A stretch of 64,000 nucleotides of DNA from GYS-P2D sp964522505 (GCA_964522505.1 CAZFWJ010000010.1:1-64000); one strand, 5' to 3'. Numbered from the stretch's first letter, positions 16,977-27,002 are shown. The notes: generated by a model from the sequence alone, not told the origin. Made by a program: numbers and translations.

Positions 16977-18479
16977 TTAAAGTTCCTTGCGTAGTCTGGC
17001 AACAGGTATATTCAACTGCTCTCGATACTTAGCGACTGTTCGACGTGCGATGTTATATCCTTTTCCTTGTAGGAGGTCCTTAAGCTTTTCATCTGACAGC
17101 GGTTTTATTTTGTTCTCTGTGCCGATGATGTCATTAAGAATGTTTTTTACCTCAAGGGTAGAAACTTCTTCACCCGATTTAGTCTGAATGGATTCTGAGA
17201 AGAAGTCCTTCAATCTCTTAGTGCCGAACTCTGTCTGGACAAATTTGCTATTGGCAACTCTTGATACGGTGGAGATATCAAGACCAGTAACTTCCGCAAT
17301 ATCTTTTAAGATCATCGGCTTGATGCGTCGTTCATCGCCAGTTCTGAAGAAGTCTTCTTGATACTGCATGATGGTATACATCGTATTATGAAGTGTCTCT
17401 TGTCTTTGCTTGATTGCATCAATAAACCACTTAGCAGAATCTATTTTTTGCTTGATAAACATAACAGCCTCTTTCTCCTGCTTAGTGCTCTTTCTACTCT
17501 GGGTATTGTCTTTATATCCTTTGAGGATATCGACATATTGATCACTGATTCTAAGATCAGGTGCATTCTTATTATTGAGTGTTAGCTCTAAGTCGCCATT
17601 GCGATTAAGAATGGTAAAATCCGGAACGATGTACTGATTGACAGTGCCTTTTCCGTTAACAGCACTATTAAAAGCGCTTGCTGGCTTAGGATTCAATTTT
17701 AAGATTTCATCGATGGCATCTTTCAATTCAGAATCCGATAGTCCTAATGATCTCTTTAATCTGGTATAATGCTTCTTGGAAAACTCATTGAAGTATTTAC
17801 TAAGAATCTTATGAGCAGTATTCTTGACTTTTATTCTGTCTGGACTTTCGACATGCTCAAACTTTGTGTCGAGTTGGATGATCAGAGATTCTTGTAAGTC
17901 ACGTGCTCCTATTCCTACAGGCTCAAGACGTTGTACACGTGCGAGCATATTATGAATGTCTTTGACTTCAACTTCTATGCTCTGAGTGAAGAGTAGATCA
18001 TCGACTATTGCTTCAGTCTCTCTTCTGAGATATCCATCCTCATCTATACTTCCTACGATCTGAAGGGCGATTAGCGCTTGAGTTTCATTTTCAAATTCCA
18101 TCATGCCAAGTTGCATGACTAGGTGTTCATGAAAACTGGCGTGGACAGCCACAGGTGCTGCCTTTTCTTCATCCTCGACGTAGTATTCTCCTTTTAGTTT
18201 GTATAGAGATGGATCATCATCCAGGTAGTCAGATAGATAGTCGTCTAGTTCGAAATCTTCTTCAGATGTTTTTGTTTCATCATCACTAGCATAGTCATCC
18301 TCATTGATGTCAAAGACTTCATTATAATCTTCACTTTCCTCTAGGGCTGGATTAGCTTCGAGCTCTTCTTTTATCCTTTGATCTAAAGTGGCAGTCGGTA
18401 TCTGGAGCAATTTCATCAGCTGTATTTGCTGAGGAGATAGCTTTTGTACCATCTTTTGGGATAAACTCTGTCTTAGCAT
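16977..18479 (-). CDS. rpoN: RNA polymerase sigma-54 factor
   Basis: 500 residues. It directs RNA polymerase to -24/-12 promoters, opened by enhancer-binding AAA+ activators. Region I is Gln/Leu-rich (LRQSLSQKMVQKLSPQQIQLMKLL). Region II is strongly acidic (about 50-95). A core-binding domain and an HTH follow (KDIAEVTGLDISTVSRVAN), and the C-terminal RpoN box reads ARRTVAKYREQLNIP. Length is typical for Bacteroidota. It is transcribed alone, with AT-rich sequence upstream. No sigma-54 activator is encoded in this window, so its targets here are not evident. Confidence 0.97.
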   Translation of the reverse strand: MLRQSLSQKMVQKLSPQQIQLMKLLQIPTATLDQRIKEELEANPALEESEDYNEVFDINEDDYASDDETKTSEEDFELDDYLSDYLDDDPSLYKLKGEYYVEDEEKAAPVAVHASFHEHLVMQLGMMEFENETQALIALQIVGSIDEDGYLRRETEAIVDDLLFTQSIEVEVKDIHNMLARVQRLEPVGIGARDLQESLIIQLDTKFEHVESPDRIKVKNTAHKILSKYFNEFSKKHYTRLKRSLGLSDSELKDAIDEILKLNPKPASAFNSAVNGKGTVNQYIVPDFTILNRNGDLELTLNNKNAPDLRISDQYVDILKGYKDNTQSRKSTKQEKEAVMFIKQKIDSAKWFIDAIKQRQETLHNTMYTIMQYQEDFFRTGDERRIKPMILKDIAEVTGLDISTVSRVANSKFVQTEFGTKRLKDFFSESIQTKSGEEVSTLEVKNILNDIIGTENKIKPLSDEKLKDLLQGKGYNIARRTVAKYREQLNIPVARLRKEL

Positions 18480-18654
18480 CTGTAGTTTTCGTTGTGTAAA
18501 GTTATACTTATACCTTACGAATTATTGAAACATATTCTGTCAGAAATCGGTTCTCAAGCCAGTACTTTTTTAAAGGTCTGAAAATCTGATGTAAACATAT
18601 TAAAAATAAATGTAATATGATACACATTGACATGCAACAAATTACGTGCCAAAA

Positions 18655-20406
18655 ATGAAAAGTCCTCGATTAAAAGATATTACAAGGAAAATGAAGGATC
18701 GAGATATCTCAGCAGTAATCATACCGCTGACAGACCCTCATATGAGTGAATATATAGGGGATCAATGGAAATTCTTAGAGTGGCTTAGCGGCTTTACCGG
18801 CTCAGCGGGCACCTTATTGGTGACAATGGATTATGCTGGTTTATGGACAGACTCAAGGTATTTTATTCAGGCAGAACACGAACTAAAGGGCACTGGTATA
18901 ACATTACATCGCTACATTAAAAAGTCGGATCATTATGCGCATTGGATTAAAGAACATATTGAGTCTGGTTCATCGATAGGAATTGACGGGAGGATGTTTT
19001 CAATAGCTCAAGTGTCGAATCTTAAAAACATGCTTGAGTCACATAACTATGTTTATAAATTAGACTTCAGGGCAATTGATCATTGTTGGGGAGATTCACG
19101 TCCTCCTCTTACCACGAAAAAGGTTTTCTTATTTGATGATCGTTATGCAGGCACGCCGCGAAAAAATAAGTTTGCACAACTCAAAAAGAAGATTTCAGAG
19201 CATTCTGCCGACTGGTGTTTAATCAGCGCATTGGATGAGATAGCTTGGCTCTCGAATCTCAGAGGTCGAGACATTGATTTCAATCCCCTCTTTTATTCAT
19301 ACCTATTAGTGGGATTGGATGATTCTTATCTATTTATTGATGAGGCTAAGTTGCCTGAGGCTGTGCAGCGAGTATTAGAAGCTGAAGATATTTATATAGA
19401 AGATTACGATCGTATTTGGCAGCTGTCTGATATCGCTTACGGTAAGATAATAATTGATCAAGATGCTACGAGTATTTCAGTCAAAGAGCAACTTCGATCG
19501 GATCGATGGATCTCTATGGACTCCCATGTTAAGCATGCTAAGGCCATAAAGTCAACGATTGAAATCCAGCATATCTACGATGCCATGGTTCAGGATGGTG
19601 TGGCATTGTGTGAAGCATTTTTCTGGCTTGACTATCAACCCCCTAATTCAGTTACGGAGTATGATTTTGCAGATAAAATCATGCACTGCCGCAAAAAGCA
19701 ATTAGGGTATTATGGAGAGAGTTTTCCAGCTATAGTTGGTGCTGACGCCAATGGTGCAATCGTTCATTATCGACCAACACAAGAAGATGCTAAGACTATC
19801 GAATCCAACAGTATCATCTTATGTGATAGTGGTGGTCAGTATCTCAATGGAACTACTGATATCACGAGAATGATTGCGATGGGCGCTGTCATGGATGAGT
19901 TCAAAGAGCATTATACACTCGTTTTGAAAGGCCATATCGCTTTAGCAAGGCTGATATTTCCAAGAGGTACTACTGGAAGTCAGATAGACATCTTGGCGCG
20001 GCAAGCGCTCTGGAGTGCTGGTTTGAATTTTGGACATGGGACTGGACATGGTGTAGGATATTTTCTAAATGTCCATGAAGGCCCTCAAGGGATTAGCCCT
20101 CGAAATCATACTCCACTGAAAGTAGGCATGCTAACATCAAATGAACCAGGTTATTACTTGGAAGGATCATACGGCATACGTATAGAGAACCTAATCGTAG
20201 TTGAAGAATCAATTCATGAGGGCTTCCTAAAATTTCGGACTGTGACGTTTTTTCCATTGCGTGCAGACCTAGTGTCTAAGAGCTTGCTGCATGAGGAAGA
20301 GATTACATGGTTAAACGACTATAATACATCGGTATATGAGACTTTATCACCACATCTTGACCAAGATATTCAAGGCTGGTTAAGGCAACAATGCTCGCCA
20401 TTATAG
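18655..20406 (+). CDS. Xaa-Pro aminopeptidase (M24B, creatinase-fold)
   Basis: About 583 residues, three-domain form like eukaryotic-type aminopeptidase P1: two creatinase-like N-terminal domains (about 1-300) and the pita-bread metallopeptidase domain (about 305-540). Dimetal ligands are visible as Asp in LCDSGGQYLNGTTDITR, His in HGTGHGVGYFLNVHEGP, Glu in SNEPGYY and Glu in IRIENL. It removes N-terminal residues preceding proline in the cytoplasm; there is no signal peptide. I chose ATG 18655; an in-frame GTG lies three codons upstream at 18646. It stands as a single gene after rpoN, divergently placed. Confidence 0.92.
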   Translation: MKSPRLKDITRKMKDRDISAVIIPLTDPHMSEYIGDQWKFLEWLSGFTGSAGTLLVTMDYAGLWTDSRYFIQAEHELKGTGITLHRYIKKSDHYAHWIKEHIESGSSIGIDGRMFSIAQVSNLKNMLESHNYVYKLDFRAIDHCWGDSRPPLTTKKVFLFDDRYAGTPRKNKFAQLKKKISEHSADWCLISALDEIAWLSNLRGRDIDFNPLFYSYLLVGLDDSYLFIDEAKLPEAVQRVLEAEDIYIEDYDRIWQLSDIAYGKIIIDQDATSISVKEQLRSDRWISMDSHVKHAKAIKSTIEIQHIYDAMVQDGVALCEAFFWLDYQPPNSVTEYDFADKIMHCRKKQLGYYGESFPAIVGADANGAIVHYRPTQEDAKTIESNSIILCDSGGQYLNGTTDITRMIAMGAVMDEFKEHYTLVLKGHIALARLIFPRGTTGSQIDILARQALWSAGLNFGHGTGHGVGYFLNVHEGPQGISPRNHTPLKVGMLTSNEPGYYLEGSYGIRIENLIVVEESIHEGFLKFRTVTFFPLRADLVSKSLLHEEEITWLNDYNTSVYETLSPHLDQDIQGWLRQQCSPL

Positions 20407-20523
20407 TCTGGAGTATCCAAGTAGTTTTTATTTTTAATAGGTCAAGATTGACTAAGCTTGGCAAAAGCTTAATCATATTGAGAGAATATCCTTTTCTTTG
20501 CAGCTCATAACTTATTATATACC

Positions 20524-20658
20524 ATGTCACACGGACCTGAAGAAATTAATTACGAACGCAAAGGAAACTGTATGATCTGGGCTTTTACGCTCATCTTTCT
20601 CTTTATCATCCTACTGATTTGGGTGTATAATCAAAACTTTAATTTCCTGCCACAATAA
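20524..20658 (+). CDS. 44-residue single-span membrane peptide
   Basis: ATG frame of 44 residues: a polar N-terminus (SHGPEEINYERKGN), one hydrophobic span at about 18-34 (IWAFTLIFLFIILLIWV) and a short polar tail ending FLPQ. The frame ends exactly where an intrinsic terminator begins. That, and the clean signal-anchor layout, support a genuine small gene. No function is known; small membrane peptides of this kind often modulate a neighbouring membrane protein, here possibly MscS, but this is inference. Confidence 0.5.
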   Translation: MSHGPEEINYERKGNCMIWAFTLIFLFIILLIWVYNQNFNFLPQ

Positions 20659-20696
20659 AAAAGCCCGCAATCTTATAAGGACTGCAGGCTTTTAGA
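20658..20696. terminator. bidirectional intrinsic terminator
   Basis: AAAAAGCCCGCA and TGCAGGCTTTT pair around an 11-nt loop (one mismatch), with T/A runs on both sides. It lies between the 44-residue membrane peptide gene (plus) and mscS (minus), so it can end both transcripts. Confidence 0.8.
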
Positions 20697-20713
20697 TTTT
20701 TGGATAATTATGA

Positions 20714-21532
20714 TTAGTTGCTACTAATCATGTTTACATCCATAGTAGGATATGGTATGCCTATACCTTGCTTATCAAATTCTTTCTTCACATTTTCTTG
20801 CATATAGAAGAAGGTATCCCAATAATTCTCACTCTTGCAGAATGGTCTCGTTGCTAAGTTTACGGAGCTATCTCCTAGTTCTGCAACTACTACCCCTTGA
20901 GCAGGATCAGACAATACATGAGGGCAGCTTTTGCCTACATCGAGGATTACCTGTCGAGCTTTATCGATATCATCACCATAGCCTATACCAAAAGTAAGCT
21001 CAACTCCGACCTGGCCTTGACCAGAGATATTGGTTACAGTGTTACCGGTTACGTTGCTATTAGCGATTATGATGCGCTTATTGTCTAATGTTGCCAAGGT
21101 CGTGTTGAATGCATTGATAGATTCAACAGTACCAGTGTGTCCGCCGCCTATCTCCACAAGGTCACCAACTTTGAATGGCTTGAATAGCATAATCATTACG
21201 CCAGAAGCGAAGTGACCTATGCTGCCATTTAGAGCCATACCTACACCCACCATGAGTGCACCTATGAGTGCGATAAACCCAGTTGTATTGATACCTACCA
21301 TGCCTGCTACTGAGAAAAAGAGCATGACTTTCATGAGTGCGCTGGCAAAAGAGCCTAAGAACTTATTAAGTGAGATATCCATACCACTTCTGGCCATGGC
21401 CTTAGATAATGTGTTGACAATCTTTCCGATAATCCAAAATCCAATGATCAGAGTGACTAAGGCCAATGCTACCTTAGGAGCATATTCAATAGCCATTTCT
21501 GTGATCTTAGGAATGTACGATGCAATGTCCAT
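20714..21532 (-). CDS. mscS: small-conductance mechanosensitive channel, MscS family
   Basis: 272-residue heptameric inner-membrane channel that releases solutes on hypo-osmotic shock. There are three N-terminal membrane segments (about 18-40, 60-82, 87-125). The pore-lining TM3 shows the Ala/Gly pattern GFIALIGALMVGVGMALNGS, followed by the FKPFKVGDLVEIGGGHTGTVESI beta-domain hallmark and the ...NSNVTGNTVTN loop. The C-terminal vestibule domain is complete (VELTFGIGYGDDIDKARQVI). Length is close to E. coli MscS (286). It converges on the small membrane peptide gene and is divergent from recX. Confidence 0.94.
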   Translation of the reverse strand: MDIASYIPKITEMAIEYAPKVALALVTLIIGFWIIGKIVNTLSKAMARSGMDISLNKFLGSFASALMKVMLFFSVAGMVGINTTGFIALIGALMVGVGMALNGSIGHFASGVMIMLFKPFKVGDLVEIGGGHTGTVESINAFNTTLATLDNKRIIIANSNVTGNTVTNISGQGQVGVELTFGIGYGDDIDKARQVILDVGKSCPHVLSDPAQGVVVAELGDSSVNLATRPFCKSENYWDTFFYMQENVKKEFDKQGIGIPYPTMDVNMISSN

Positions 21533-21608
21533 AAATGTAATTGTGTTTTAATTGTTAAATAATCCATTAATATTGACCGAGAATTTCTTAAAAGGTCACG
21601 CTCTTGAG

Positions 21609-22079
21609 ATGACAAAATCCGAAGCTTCACAAAAACTTAAAAAGTATTGTGCCTATCAGGAACGATCACACAGTGAAGTGAGAACAAAGCTGATTTCACT
21701 GGAGGTATATGGTGAAACCCTAGAGGAGGTCATTCTCGAATTAGTTCAAGAGGACTACTTGAATGAAGAAAGGTTTGCACGTGCTTATGCCCGAGGAAAA
21801 CATCGTATAAAGAGATGGGGTAGGGACAAAATTACTCAAGGACTGAAGCTTAAAAGAGTCTCGGATTACTGCATCAGAAAGGCCATGTCCGAAATCGATG
21901 AAGAGGAGTATATCCAAGCATTGAAAGATGTATTGTCTAAATATCATAAAGAGCGACGAGGGAAGTATGACTACTTGACTATGCGTACCAAAATGATCCA
22001 GCACGGAGTAAGTAAAGGCTACGAGTACCATCTGTCTAAGTCTTGTACAGGAGTAGTAATGGCAGGTGAAGAATGTTAA
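21609..22079 (+). CDS. recX: regulatory protein RecX
   Basis: About 156 residues. RecX binds RecA filaments and limits recombinase activity. Three-helix repeats typical of the family are visible: KLKKYCAYQERSHSEVRTKL, the block ELVQEDYLNEERFARAYARGKHRIKRWGRDKITQGLK, and a C-terminal repeat with YDYLTMRTKMIQHGVSKGYEY. I chose ATG 21609 (MTKSEASQKL) because it fits the family start; an upstream TTG at 21552 would add 19 residues. recA is not adjacent. It stands alone, divergent from mscS. Confidence 0.85.
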   Translation: MTKSEASQKLKKYCAYQERSHSEVRTKLISLEVYGETLEEVILELVQEDYLNEERFARAYARGKHRIKRWGRDKITQGLKLKRVSDYCIRKAMSEIDEEEYIQALKDVLSKYHKERRGKYDYLTMRTKMIQHGVSKGYEYHLSKSCTGVVMAGEEC

Positions 22080-22187
22080 AAATCAGTAGAGCTGAAGATT
22101 TTTTCAAATTTCATATTATAAATTTAAATAATATGTTACCTTAGCCTCAAATTGTTAGGACTGGTAAGTCTTGACACTAATTTAAAA

Positions 22188-23693
22188 ATGATGAAAACGT
22201 TATACTTGCTCCTCACGGCGATGGTATCGCTTGTATGTGCTAATGTATCTGCACAACAACTTTATGATATCAGATTTCTACTTGATGATATAGATTGTGA
22301 AACTGGTCAGACGTGCTACTACGTACAGATTAAGAGTGGCGACGGTCAGGTTTGGAATCTGGCGGGTCAAAACTACCGTATATTCTATGACGCATCGACG
22401 GCATCATATATAAGTGGTTCAGTAACATCAGAATTGCCTGCGGCGCAGTATTCAGCACCACTAGTAACCTCTGATCAACAGAATGTCGATGCATCGGCAT
22501 TTCCTGGGGACTTACCATTTTCCGCCACATTGAGTTTCTTCAACTATTCGATCGACTTAATGAACTTATCAAGTGGTGGTATAAACTTACCGGCAGATGG
22601 TGAGTGGATGACGACATCGAGACTATGTTTTGATGTGCCTCAAAGTGCGCTCGAAGACGGATCCGAATGCCTCAATCTAGTATGGGCACGAATGGGCCGA
22701 ACAGATGAGTTCGCAACGGCATTTGTGGAGATTTCACAATGGATATCGATGAATAACACTGCAGAGGCAGTCGGTAATGTATTCGATGACTTAGATGAAA
22801 ATGATGGATCTCAAGCATGCCTCACAACCGAATGTGATCCTAATGCAGGAAGCAATGAGAATACTACCGCAACTTGTAGCGATAACTTAGATAATGACAA
22901 TGATGGTTTAGTAGACTGTGCGGATGATAGTTGTGCTAATGTTGCTCCATGTACTCCTGAAGAAAATACTTACGATATAAACTTAGCACTGTCTTCAGTA
23001 GATTGTTTAACCGGAACAGCCTGTTATGACGTACAGTTAATGTCCTCAGGAAACTCCAATTTTACGCTTGGAGATCAGAATTATCGCTTGTTCTACAACT
23101 CTGGAGTGGGATCATTCACCTCTGTAGTTAGCAGGTTGGACAACGCATTTCAACCCGCGACCTTGTCAAATGGAACGCCTATTGAAAATCAGAATGCTGC
23201 AGGGGTTGGTGACTTGGATTTCGACGCTGACTTGGGATTTGTTGACTTCTCTATAAACCTCGTTAGTCAGAATGCAGGAAGTGATGACATAATTAGCACA
23301 AATGCATTTACAACCACGGCTGAGATTTGCTTTGTAGTCTCAGAGGAGGCGATAGGAAACGCTGATGTATGTTTTGAGACAGCATGGGCGCGAACAGAAC
23401 TAACAGGAGTATATAATCCGTCTGAACTAGAAGTTGAAGAGTGGATCAATCCATCAGAGACAAGGGAACTTGCTCCTACATCATTTAACGATCTATCCTC
23501 ATCAAGTGGTAATGCAGCATGTTTTGACGTGTCATGTGATGATTCCCCAACAGAAGTTGGTTCAGTTGCATGTCAAGATGGTATGGACAACGACAATGAT
23601 GGATTAGTAGATTGTCTTGATCCTAACTGTAGTGAAGTAGCTGAATGTGCCAATACTTGCGCTGCTCAAGCACCAGTATTAAGCGGCAACTAA
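22188..23693 (+). CDS. secreted protein of two tandem ~240-residue repeats
   Basis: About 501 residues. The signal peptide starts with MMKTLYLLLTAMVS and ends near AQQ; ATG 22188 was chosen for this reason over a TTG at 22152. The mature part contains two homologous units: YDIRFLLDDIDCETGQTCYY... and YDINLALSSVDCLTGTACYD..., each with paired Cys, a WARM/WART element and an acidic DNDNDGLVDC motif resembling a calcium-binding repeat. The protein ends at AQAPVLSGN with three consecutive stop codons and has no T9SS tail. It may be truncated or act with the next gene product. Function unknown; probably extracellular. Confidence 0.7.
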   Translation: MMKTLYLLLTAMVSLVCANVSAQQLYDIRFLLDDIDCETGQTCYYVQIKSGDGQVWNLAGQNYRIFYDASTASYISGSVTSELPAAQYSAPLVTSDQQNVDASAFPGDLPFSATLSFFNYSIDLMNLSSGGINLPADGEWMTTSRLCFDVPQSALEDGSECLNLVWARMGRTDEFATAFVEISQWISMNNTAEAVGNVFDDLDENDGSQACLTTECDPNAGSNENTTATCSDNLDNDNDGLVDCADDSCANVAPCTPEENTYDINLALSSVDCLTGTACYDVQLMSSGNSNFTLGDQNYRLFYNSGVGSFTSVVSRLDNAFQPATLSNGTPIENQNAAGVGDLDFDADLGFVDFSINLVSQNAGSDDIISTNAFTTTAEICFVVSEEAIGNADVCFETAWARTELTGVYNPSELEVEEWINPSETRELAPTSFNDLSSSSGNAACFDVSCDDSPTEVGSVACQDGMDNDNDGLVDCLDPNCSEVAECANTCAAQAPVLSGN

Positions 23694-23845
23694 TAATAAG
23701 ATTATATCACACTCATAGACAAGCATAAGTAATGATGAGCGGGAATAAAGTAATGAAGACTACATTAAGCTTTGAGCAGCATCAGAACTCATGCCTGATT
23801 GAACATACTTCTACCCTTAAGCAGGGTGACAAAAGATTTATCAAC

Positions 23846-26401
23846 ATGATTAGATATATACTCTTTCCGATAATAATCTTATTGAGTATAAACACTCAGT
23901 CATTTGCTCAAAATTGCGATTTCCAAACTGGGGTTGTAAGCTTTGATGCAAGAGGAGGAAATACTACAAGTTTATATAATACACAATACGCATTGACTAA
24001 TTTAAATGGAGACATTCTCCAGATCAGTGATGAAACCAGTTTTATAATTGATGACCAGGGCTATTTTGCAGTGTTTGCTGTCAACTATCTGAATACTGGT
24101 CAAATCGTTGATCTCGAAGTTGGCAGTAATATAAATATCGTTGCTGGCGACTGTGTTGATATCAGTGCGCCAATCACATTTTCTGTATGTGAGGCCTTGG
24201 AACCATGTAATTACTGTGTAGGTGAAAATGTAGTCTTAGACGCCACTGGAGGTACAAATGACCCTGACTTCACGACAGTTTATGTACTAGTCAATGATAA
24301 TGGTGAAATCGTAGCAATAGAAGACAATCCAGAGTTTGGCATGCTAGAAGAAGGCGTATTTGCAGCCTTTGCAATTACATTTGAGACTGCAGCAGGTATT
24401 AATGGGTTGGAGATAGGTGGGGCTTTGATAGATATCGAGTCGACTTGCCATGATATAAGTGAAGGAATCATAGTCGATGTTTGTGAAATTCTTACACCAA
24501 CTATATTCTTTGATCTTCAGGGATGTAACATTACTGAAACGGCCATATTAGCTGTTGAAGAAGGATTTGACAATGTGCTTTGGAGTACAGGATCAACAGA
24601 AACCTTTATTGTCGTAGATGCTAACCTACCGATGACATATACAGTCACGGTATCTCTTGAATCTGGCTGTTCGGGTACAGCAAGTCAAGAAATTACAGGT
24701 AACGAGGTAGGAAGTATAGGAGATTTTGTTTGGGAAGATAATAATGGTAATGGTCTACAGGATCCTAATGAATCAGGTGTGAACGGTGTCACGGTAAATC
24801 TCTTTGCAGATTTCAATAATGATGGACAGCCAGATATTCCAGATTTCCCTTCATGTACTACCACAACGAGCAATAACCCTACAACTGGCGAGCCTGGATA
24901 TTACAGCTTTGATGTATACGAGGCATCATACGTTGTACAGTTCGTGGCTCCTGACGGTTTCACTTTTACACCGCAAGCTCAGGGAGGAGATCGGACTATC
25001 GATAGTGATGTTAATCCTACGACAGGATTGAGTAATACAATTGCAATTAACGCAGGACAAAATATATTGGACATTGATGCAGGATTTTTCACCACCAGTG
25101 GTTTTGGAGGTGTAGTATTTAATGATGCCAATGCCAACGGTATCTTTGATGACGATGAGATGGGAATAGATGGTGTTGAAATTACTTTGTTTGATGTTAA
25201 CGGAGCGGTGGTCGGCAATCTGACTACAAGCACCGATCCGACAACAGGTGAAGTTGGAGCTTACTGTTTTGATGATTTAGCGCCATCTGCATTTTTTGCG
25301 GAAATTACATTGCCAGATGGTAACGTGTTAAGTCCAGCGAATAGCAGAAGTGATGATGATGTGGACAGTGATGCCGATGAGTCAAATGGTCCAAATACGA
25401 CAAGCACATTTGATATTGCTCCTGGTGTAAAAACAGATAATGTAGACTTTGGAACATACGAGGGAGGCATGATCTGCGGACTAGTTTGGCAGGAGACAGG
25501 TGCTGAAGAAAATTCAGTATATAACAACGGTGTTGATACCCCTCTAGAAGGTACGCAGCTTGAGCTAGTCAGTCTAGACAATGATAATGCAGTTATACAA
25601 GTAGCAACTACCGACGCAGATGGTAGATACTGTTTTACAGCGGTACCTACTGGATCATTCCAAGTGCGTCCACGAGCGTCAAGTTCAGCTGACAGCTATG
25701 TAGAGCAGGGTATAGGAGATGATCCTTTATTGGATAGCGATATTGATCCGAATACGATAACATCTGATGTCTTCTTCTTGGACCCAGGAGAACAGTTGTT
25801 CGGTATAAATGCTGGATTGAGATTTGGTGCTTTACCTATCGACCTGATCAGCTTTACAGGATTTTGGGACAGGGGATTTGATGAGATTGTATTGGAGTGG
25901 TCTACAGCAGTAGAGATCAATAATGAGAAGTTTGTAATCGAACGTGTTGTTGGAGAGTCTGGAAATTTTGAAGAAATAGGCGAAGTCTCAGGTGCAGGCA
26001 ATAGCACTTCCGTCATAAGCTATACGCTTTCTGATGAAAACATTGCCCTCAGTGCTAATTACTACTATAGATTGAAGCAAGTCGATTTTGATGGAGGGTT
26101 TGAATATTCTGATATCATAGTTGTTACTGTTGAACGCAATGAGTCTGTGGCATTTAATATCTATCCTAATCCAGCTGTTAACTTCGTAACAGTCGACGTG
26201 ACACTCCAAGCAGGAGCTCTTGCCAGTGCTTATCTGACAGATATTAGAGGGAGAGTGATTAAGGTATGGTCAGATCAAGGAATTTACAAGAACAATAGTA
26301 CCCTGACATTAAGCATAGATGAAGTGCCATTAGGCCAATATATGTTGTCTGTTAAAGTAGGAACAGAAGTACACAATTCATTGCTGCTTGTCACCAAATA
26401 G
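23846..26401 (+). CDS. large secreted SdrD-B-like repeat protein with T9SS sorting tail
   Basis: About 851 residues. The signal peptide begins MIRYILFPIIILLSIN at 23846, chosen over an upstream in-frame start at 23732. Two Cys-flanked N-terminal repeats (from CDFQTGVVSFDA and CVGENVVLDATGG) are followed by SdrD B-like domains at about 291 (IGDFVWEDNNGNGLQDPNE), 420 (GGVVFNDANANGIFDDDE) and 540 (CGLVWQE), which carry Asp/Asn calcium-type loops. A beta domain with VLEWSTAVEINNEKFVIER precedes the type A T9SS C-terminal domain (IYPNPAVNFVTV onward). It is probably a cell-surface adhesin or matrix protein. It lies 152 bases after the preceding repeat protein, likely co-expressed. Confidence 0.82.
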   Translation: MIRYILFPIIILLSINTQSFAQNCDFQTGVVSFDARGGNTTSLYNTQYALTNLNGDILQISDETSFIIDDQGYFAVFAVNYLNTGQIVDLEVGSNINIVAGDCVDISAPITFSVCEALEPCNYCVGENVVLDATGGTNDPDFTTVYVLVNDNGEIVAIEDNPEFGMLEEGVFAAFAITFETAAGINGLEIGGALIDIESTCHDISEGIIVDVCEILTPTIFFDLQGCNITETAILAVEEGFDNVLWSTGSTETFIVVDANLPMTYTVTVSLESGCSGTASQEITGNEVGSIGDFVWEDNNGNGLQDPNESGVNGVTVNLFADFNNDGQPDIPDFPSCTTTTSNNPTTGEPGYYSFDVYEASYVVQFVAPDGFTFTPQAQGGDRTIDSDVNPTTGLSNTIAINAGQNILDIDAGFFTTSGFGGVVFNDANANGIFDDDEMGIDGVEITLFDVNGAVVGNLTTSTDPTTGEVGAYCFDDLAPSAFFAEITLPDGNVLSPANSRSDDDVDSDADESNGPNTTSTFDIAPGVKTDNVDFGTYEGGMICGLVWQETGAEENSVYNNGVDTPLEGTQLELVSLDNDNAVIQVATTDADGRYCFTAVPTGSFQVRPRASSSADSYVEQGIGDDPLLDSDIDPNTITSDVFFLDPGEQLFGINAGLRFGALPIDLISFTGFWDRGFDEIVLEWSTAVEINNEKFVIERVVGESGNFEEIGEVSGAGNSTSVISYTLSDENIALSANYYYRLKQVDFDGGFEYSDIIVVTVERNESVAFNIYPNPAVNFVTVDVTLQAGALASAYLTDIRGRVIKVWSDQGIYKNNSTLTLSIDEVPLGQYMLSVKVGTEVHNSLLLVTK

Positions 26402-26425
26402 GTATTGAAATACTCACTAAGAACT

Positions 26426-26461
26426 AAAAGAGGCTTAGCATTCATATGCTAAGCCTCTTTT
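26426..26461. terminator. perfect bidirectional terminator
   Basis: AAAAGAGGCTTAGCA (26426-26440) and TGCTAAGCCTCTTTT (26447-26461) form a perfect 15-bp stem with a 6-nt loop, T-rich on either strand. It separates the T9SS repeat protein (plus) from the convergent bacilliredoxin gene (minus). Confidence 0.9.
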
Positions 26462-26485
26462 CTATTTATGAGATAGACTCCCTTA

Positions 26486-26899
26486 CTAGCAATAGGCGTT
26501 AAAGGCTTCTTTTAAATTGTTAGAGATCATCTCAGCTGTTCGTCCTTCTATATGATGTCTCTCGAGCATATGAACTAATCTTCCATCTTTAAATAATGCT
26601 ATTGCAGGTGAAGATGGTGGATACGGCAATAACATTTCACGTGCCGCATCTACTGCTTCTCGGTCTACACCAGCGAACACTGTGGCACAGGTGCTAGGTC
26701 GTTTTTCATTCTGTAAGGACATCTTAGCACCAGGTCGAGCATTAGCAGCTGCGCAGCCACAAACAGAATTTACTACTAGCATAAGCGTCCCTTTGGTGTT
26801 TTCTATCGTATTCTTAACCTCAGGAGCAGACTTTAGGCCTTTAAAACCAAAATCTGTAAGATCTTTGGCCATTGGAATTGTTAGTTCTACAGGATACAT
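26486..26899 (-). CDS. bacilliredoxin, BrxA/BrxB (YphP) family
   Basis: 137-residue thioredoxin-fold protein with the family CGC active site in NSVCGCAAANARPG. It removes bacillithiol or related thiols from S-thiolated proteins in bacteria that make bacillithiol; many Bacteroidota carry it. Other family features are PVELTIPMAKDLTDFGF at the N-terminus and SPAIALFKDGRLVHMLERHHIEGR near the end. Length equals that of Bacillus homologues. It is a single gene, with a strong terminator after it. Confidence 0.9.
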   Translation of the reverse strand: MYPVELTIPMAKDLTDFGFKGLKSAPEVKNTIENTKGTLMLVVNSVCGCAAANARPGAKMSLQNEKRPSTCATVFAGVDREAVDAAREMLLPYPPSSPAIALFKDGRLVHMLERHHIEGRTAEMISNNLKEAFNAYC

Positions 26900-27002
26900 A
26901 TTTACTGTCTTTTTTAAGTAATTAATCGCAATTAAAACAGTTATGACTATTTATGCAAGTACAAAGTTGTATTTACTAAAATTATACCTTTCTAAATTGA
27001 TT

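Noticed and set aside
24979..26209. Several minus-strand frames of 70-106 codons inside the SdrD-B-like protein
   Set aside because: All are antisense to a strongly supported coding frame with matching domain content.
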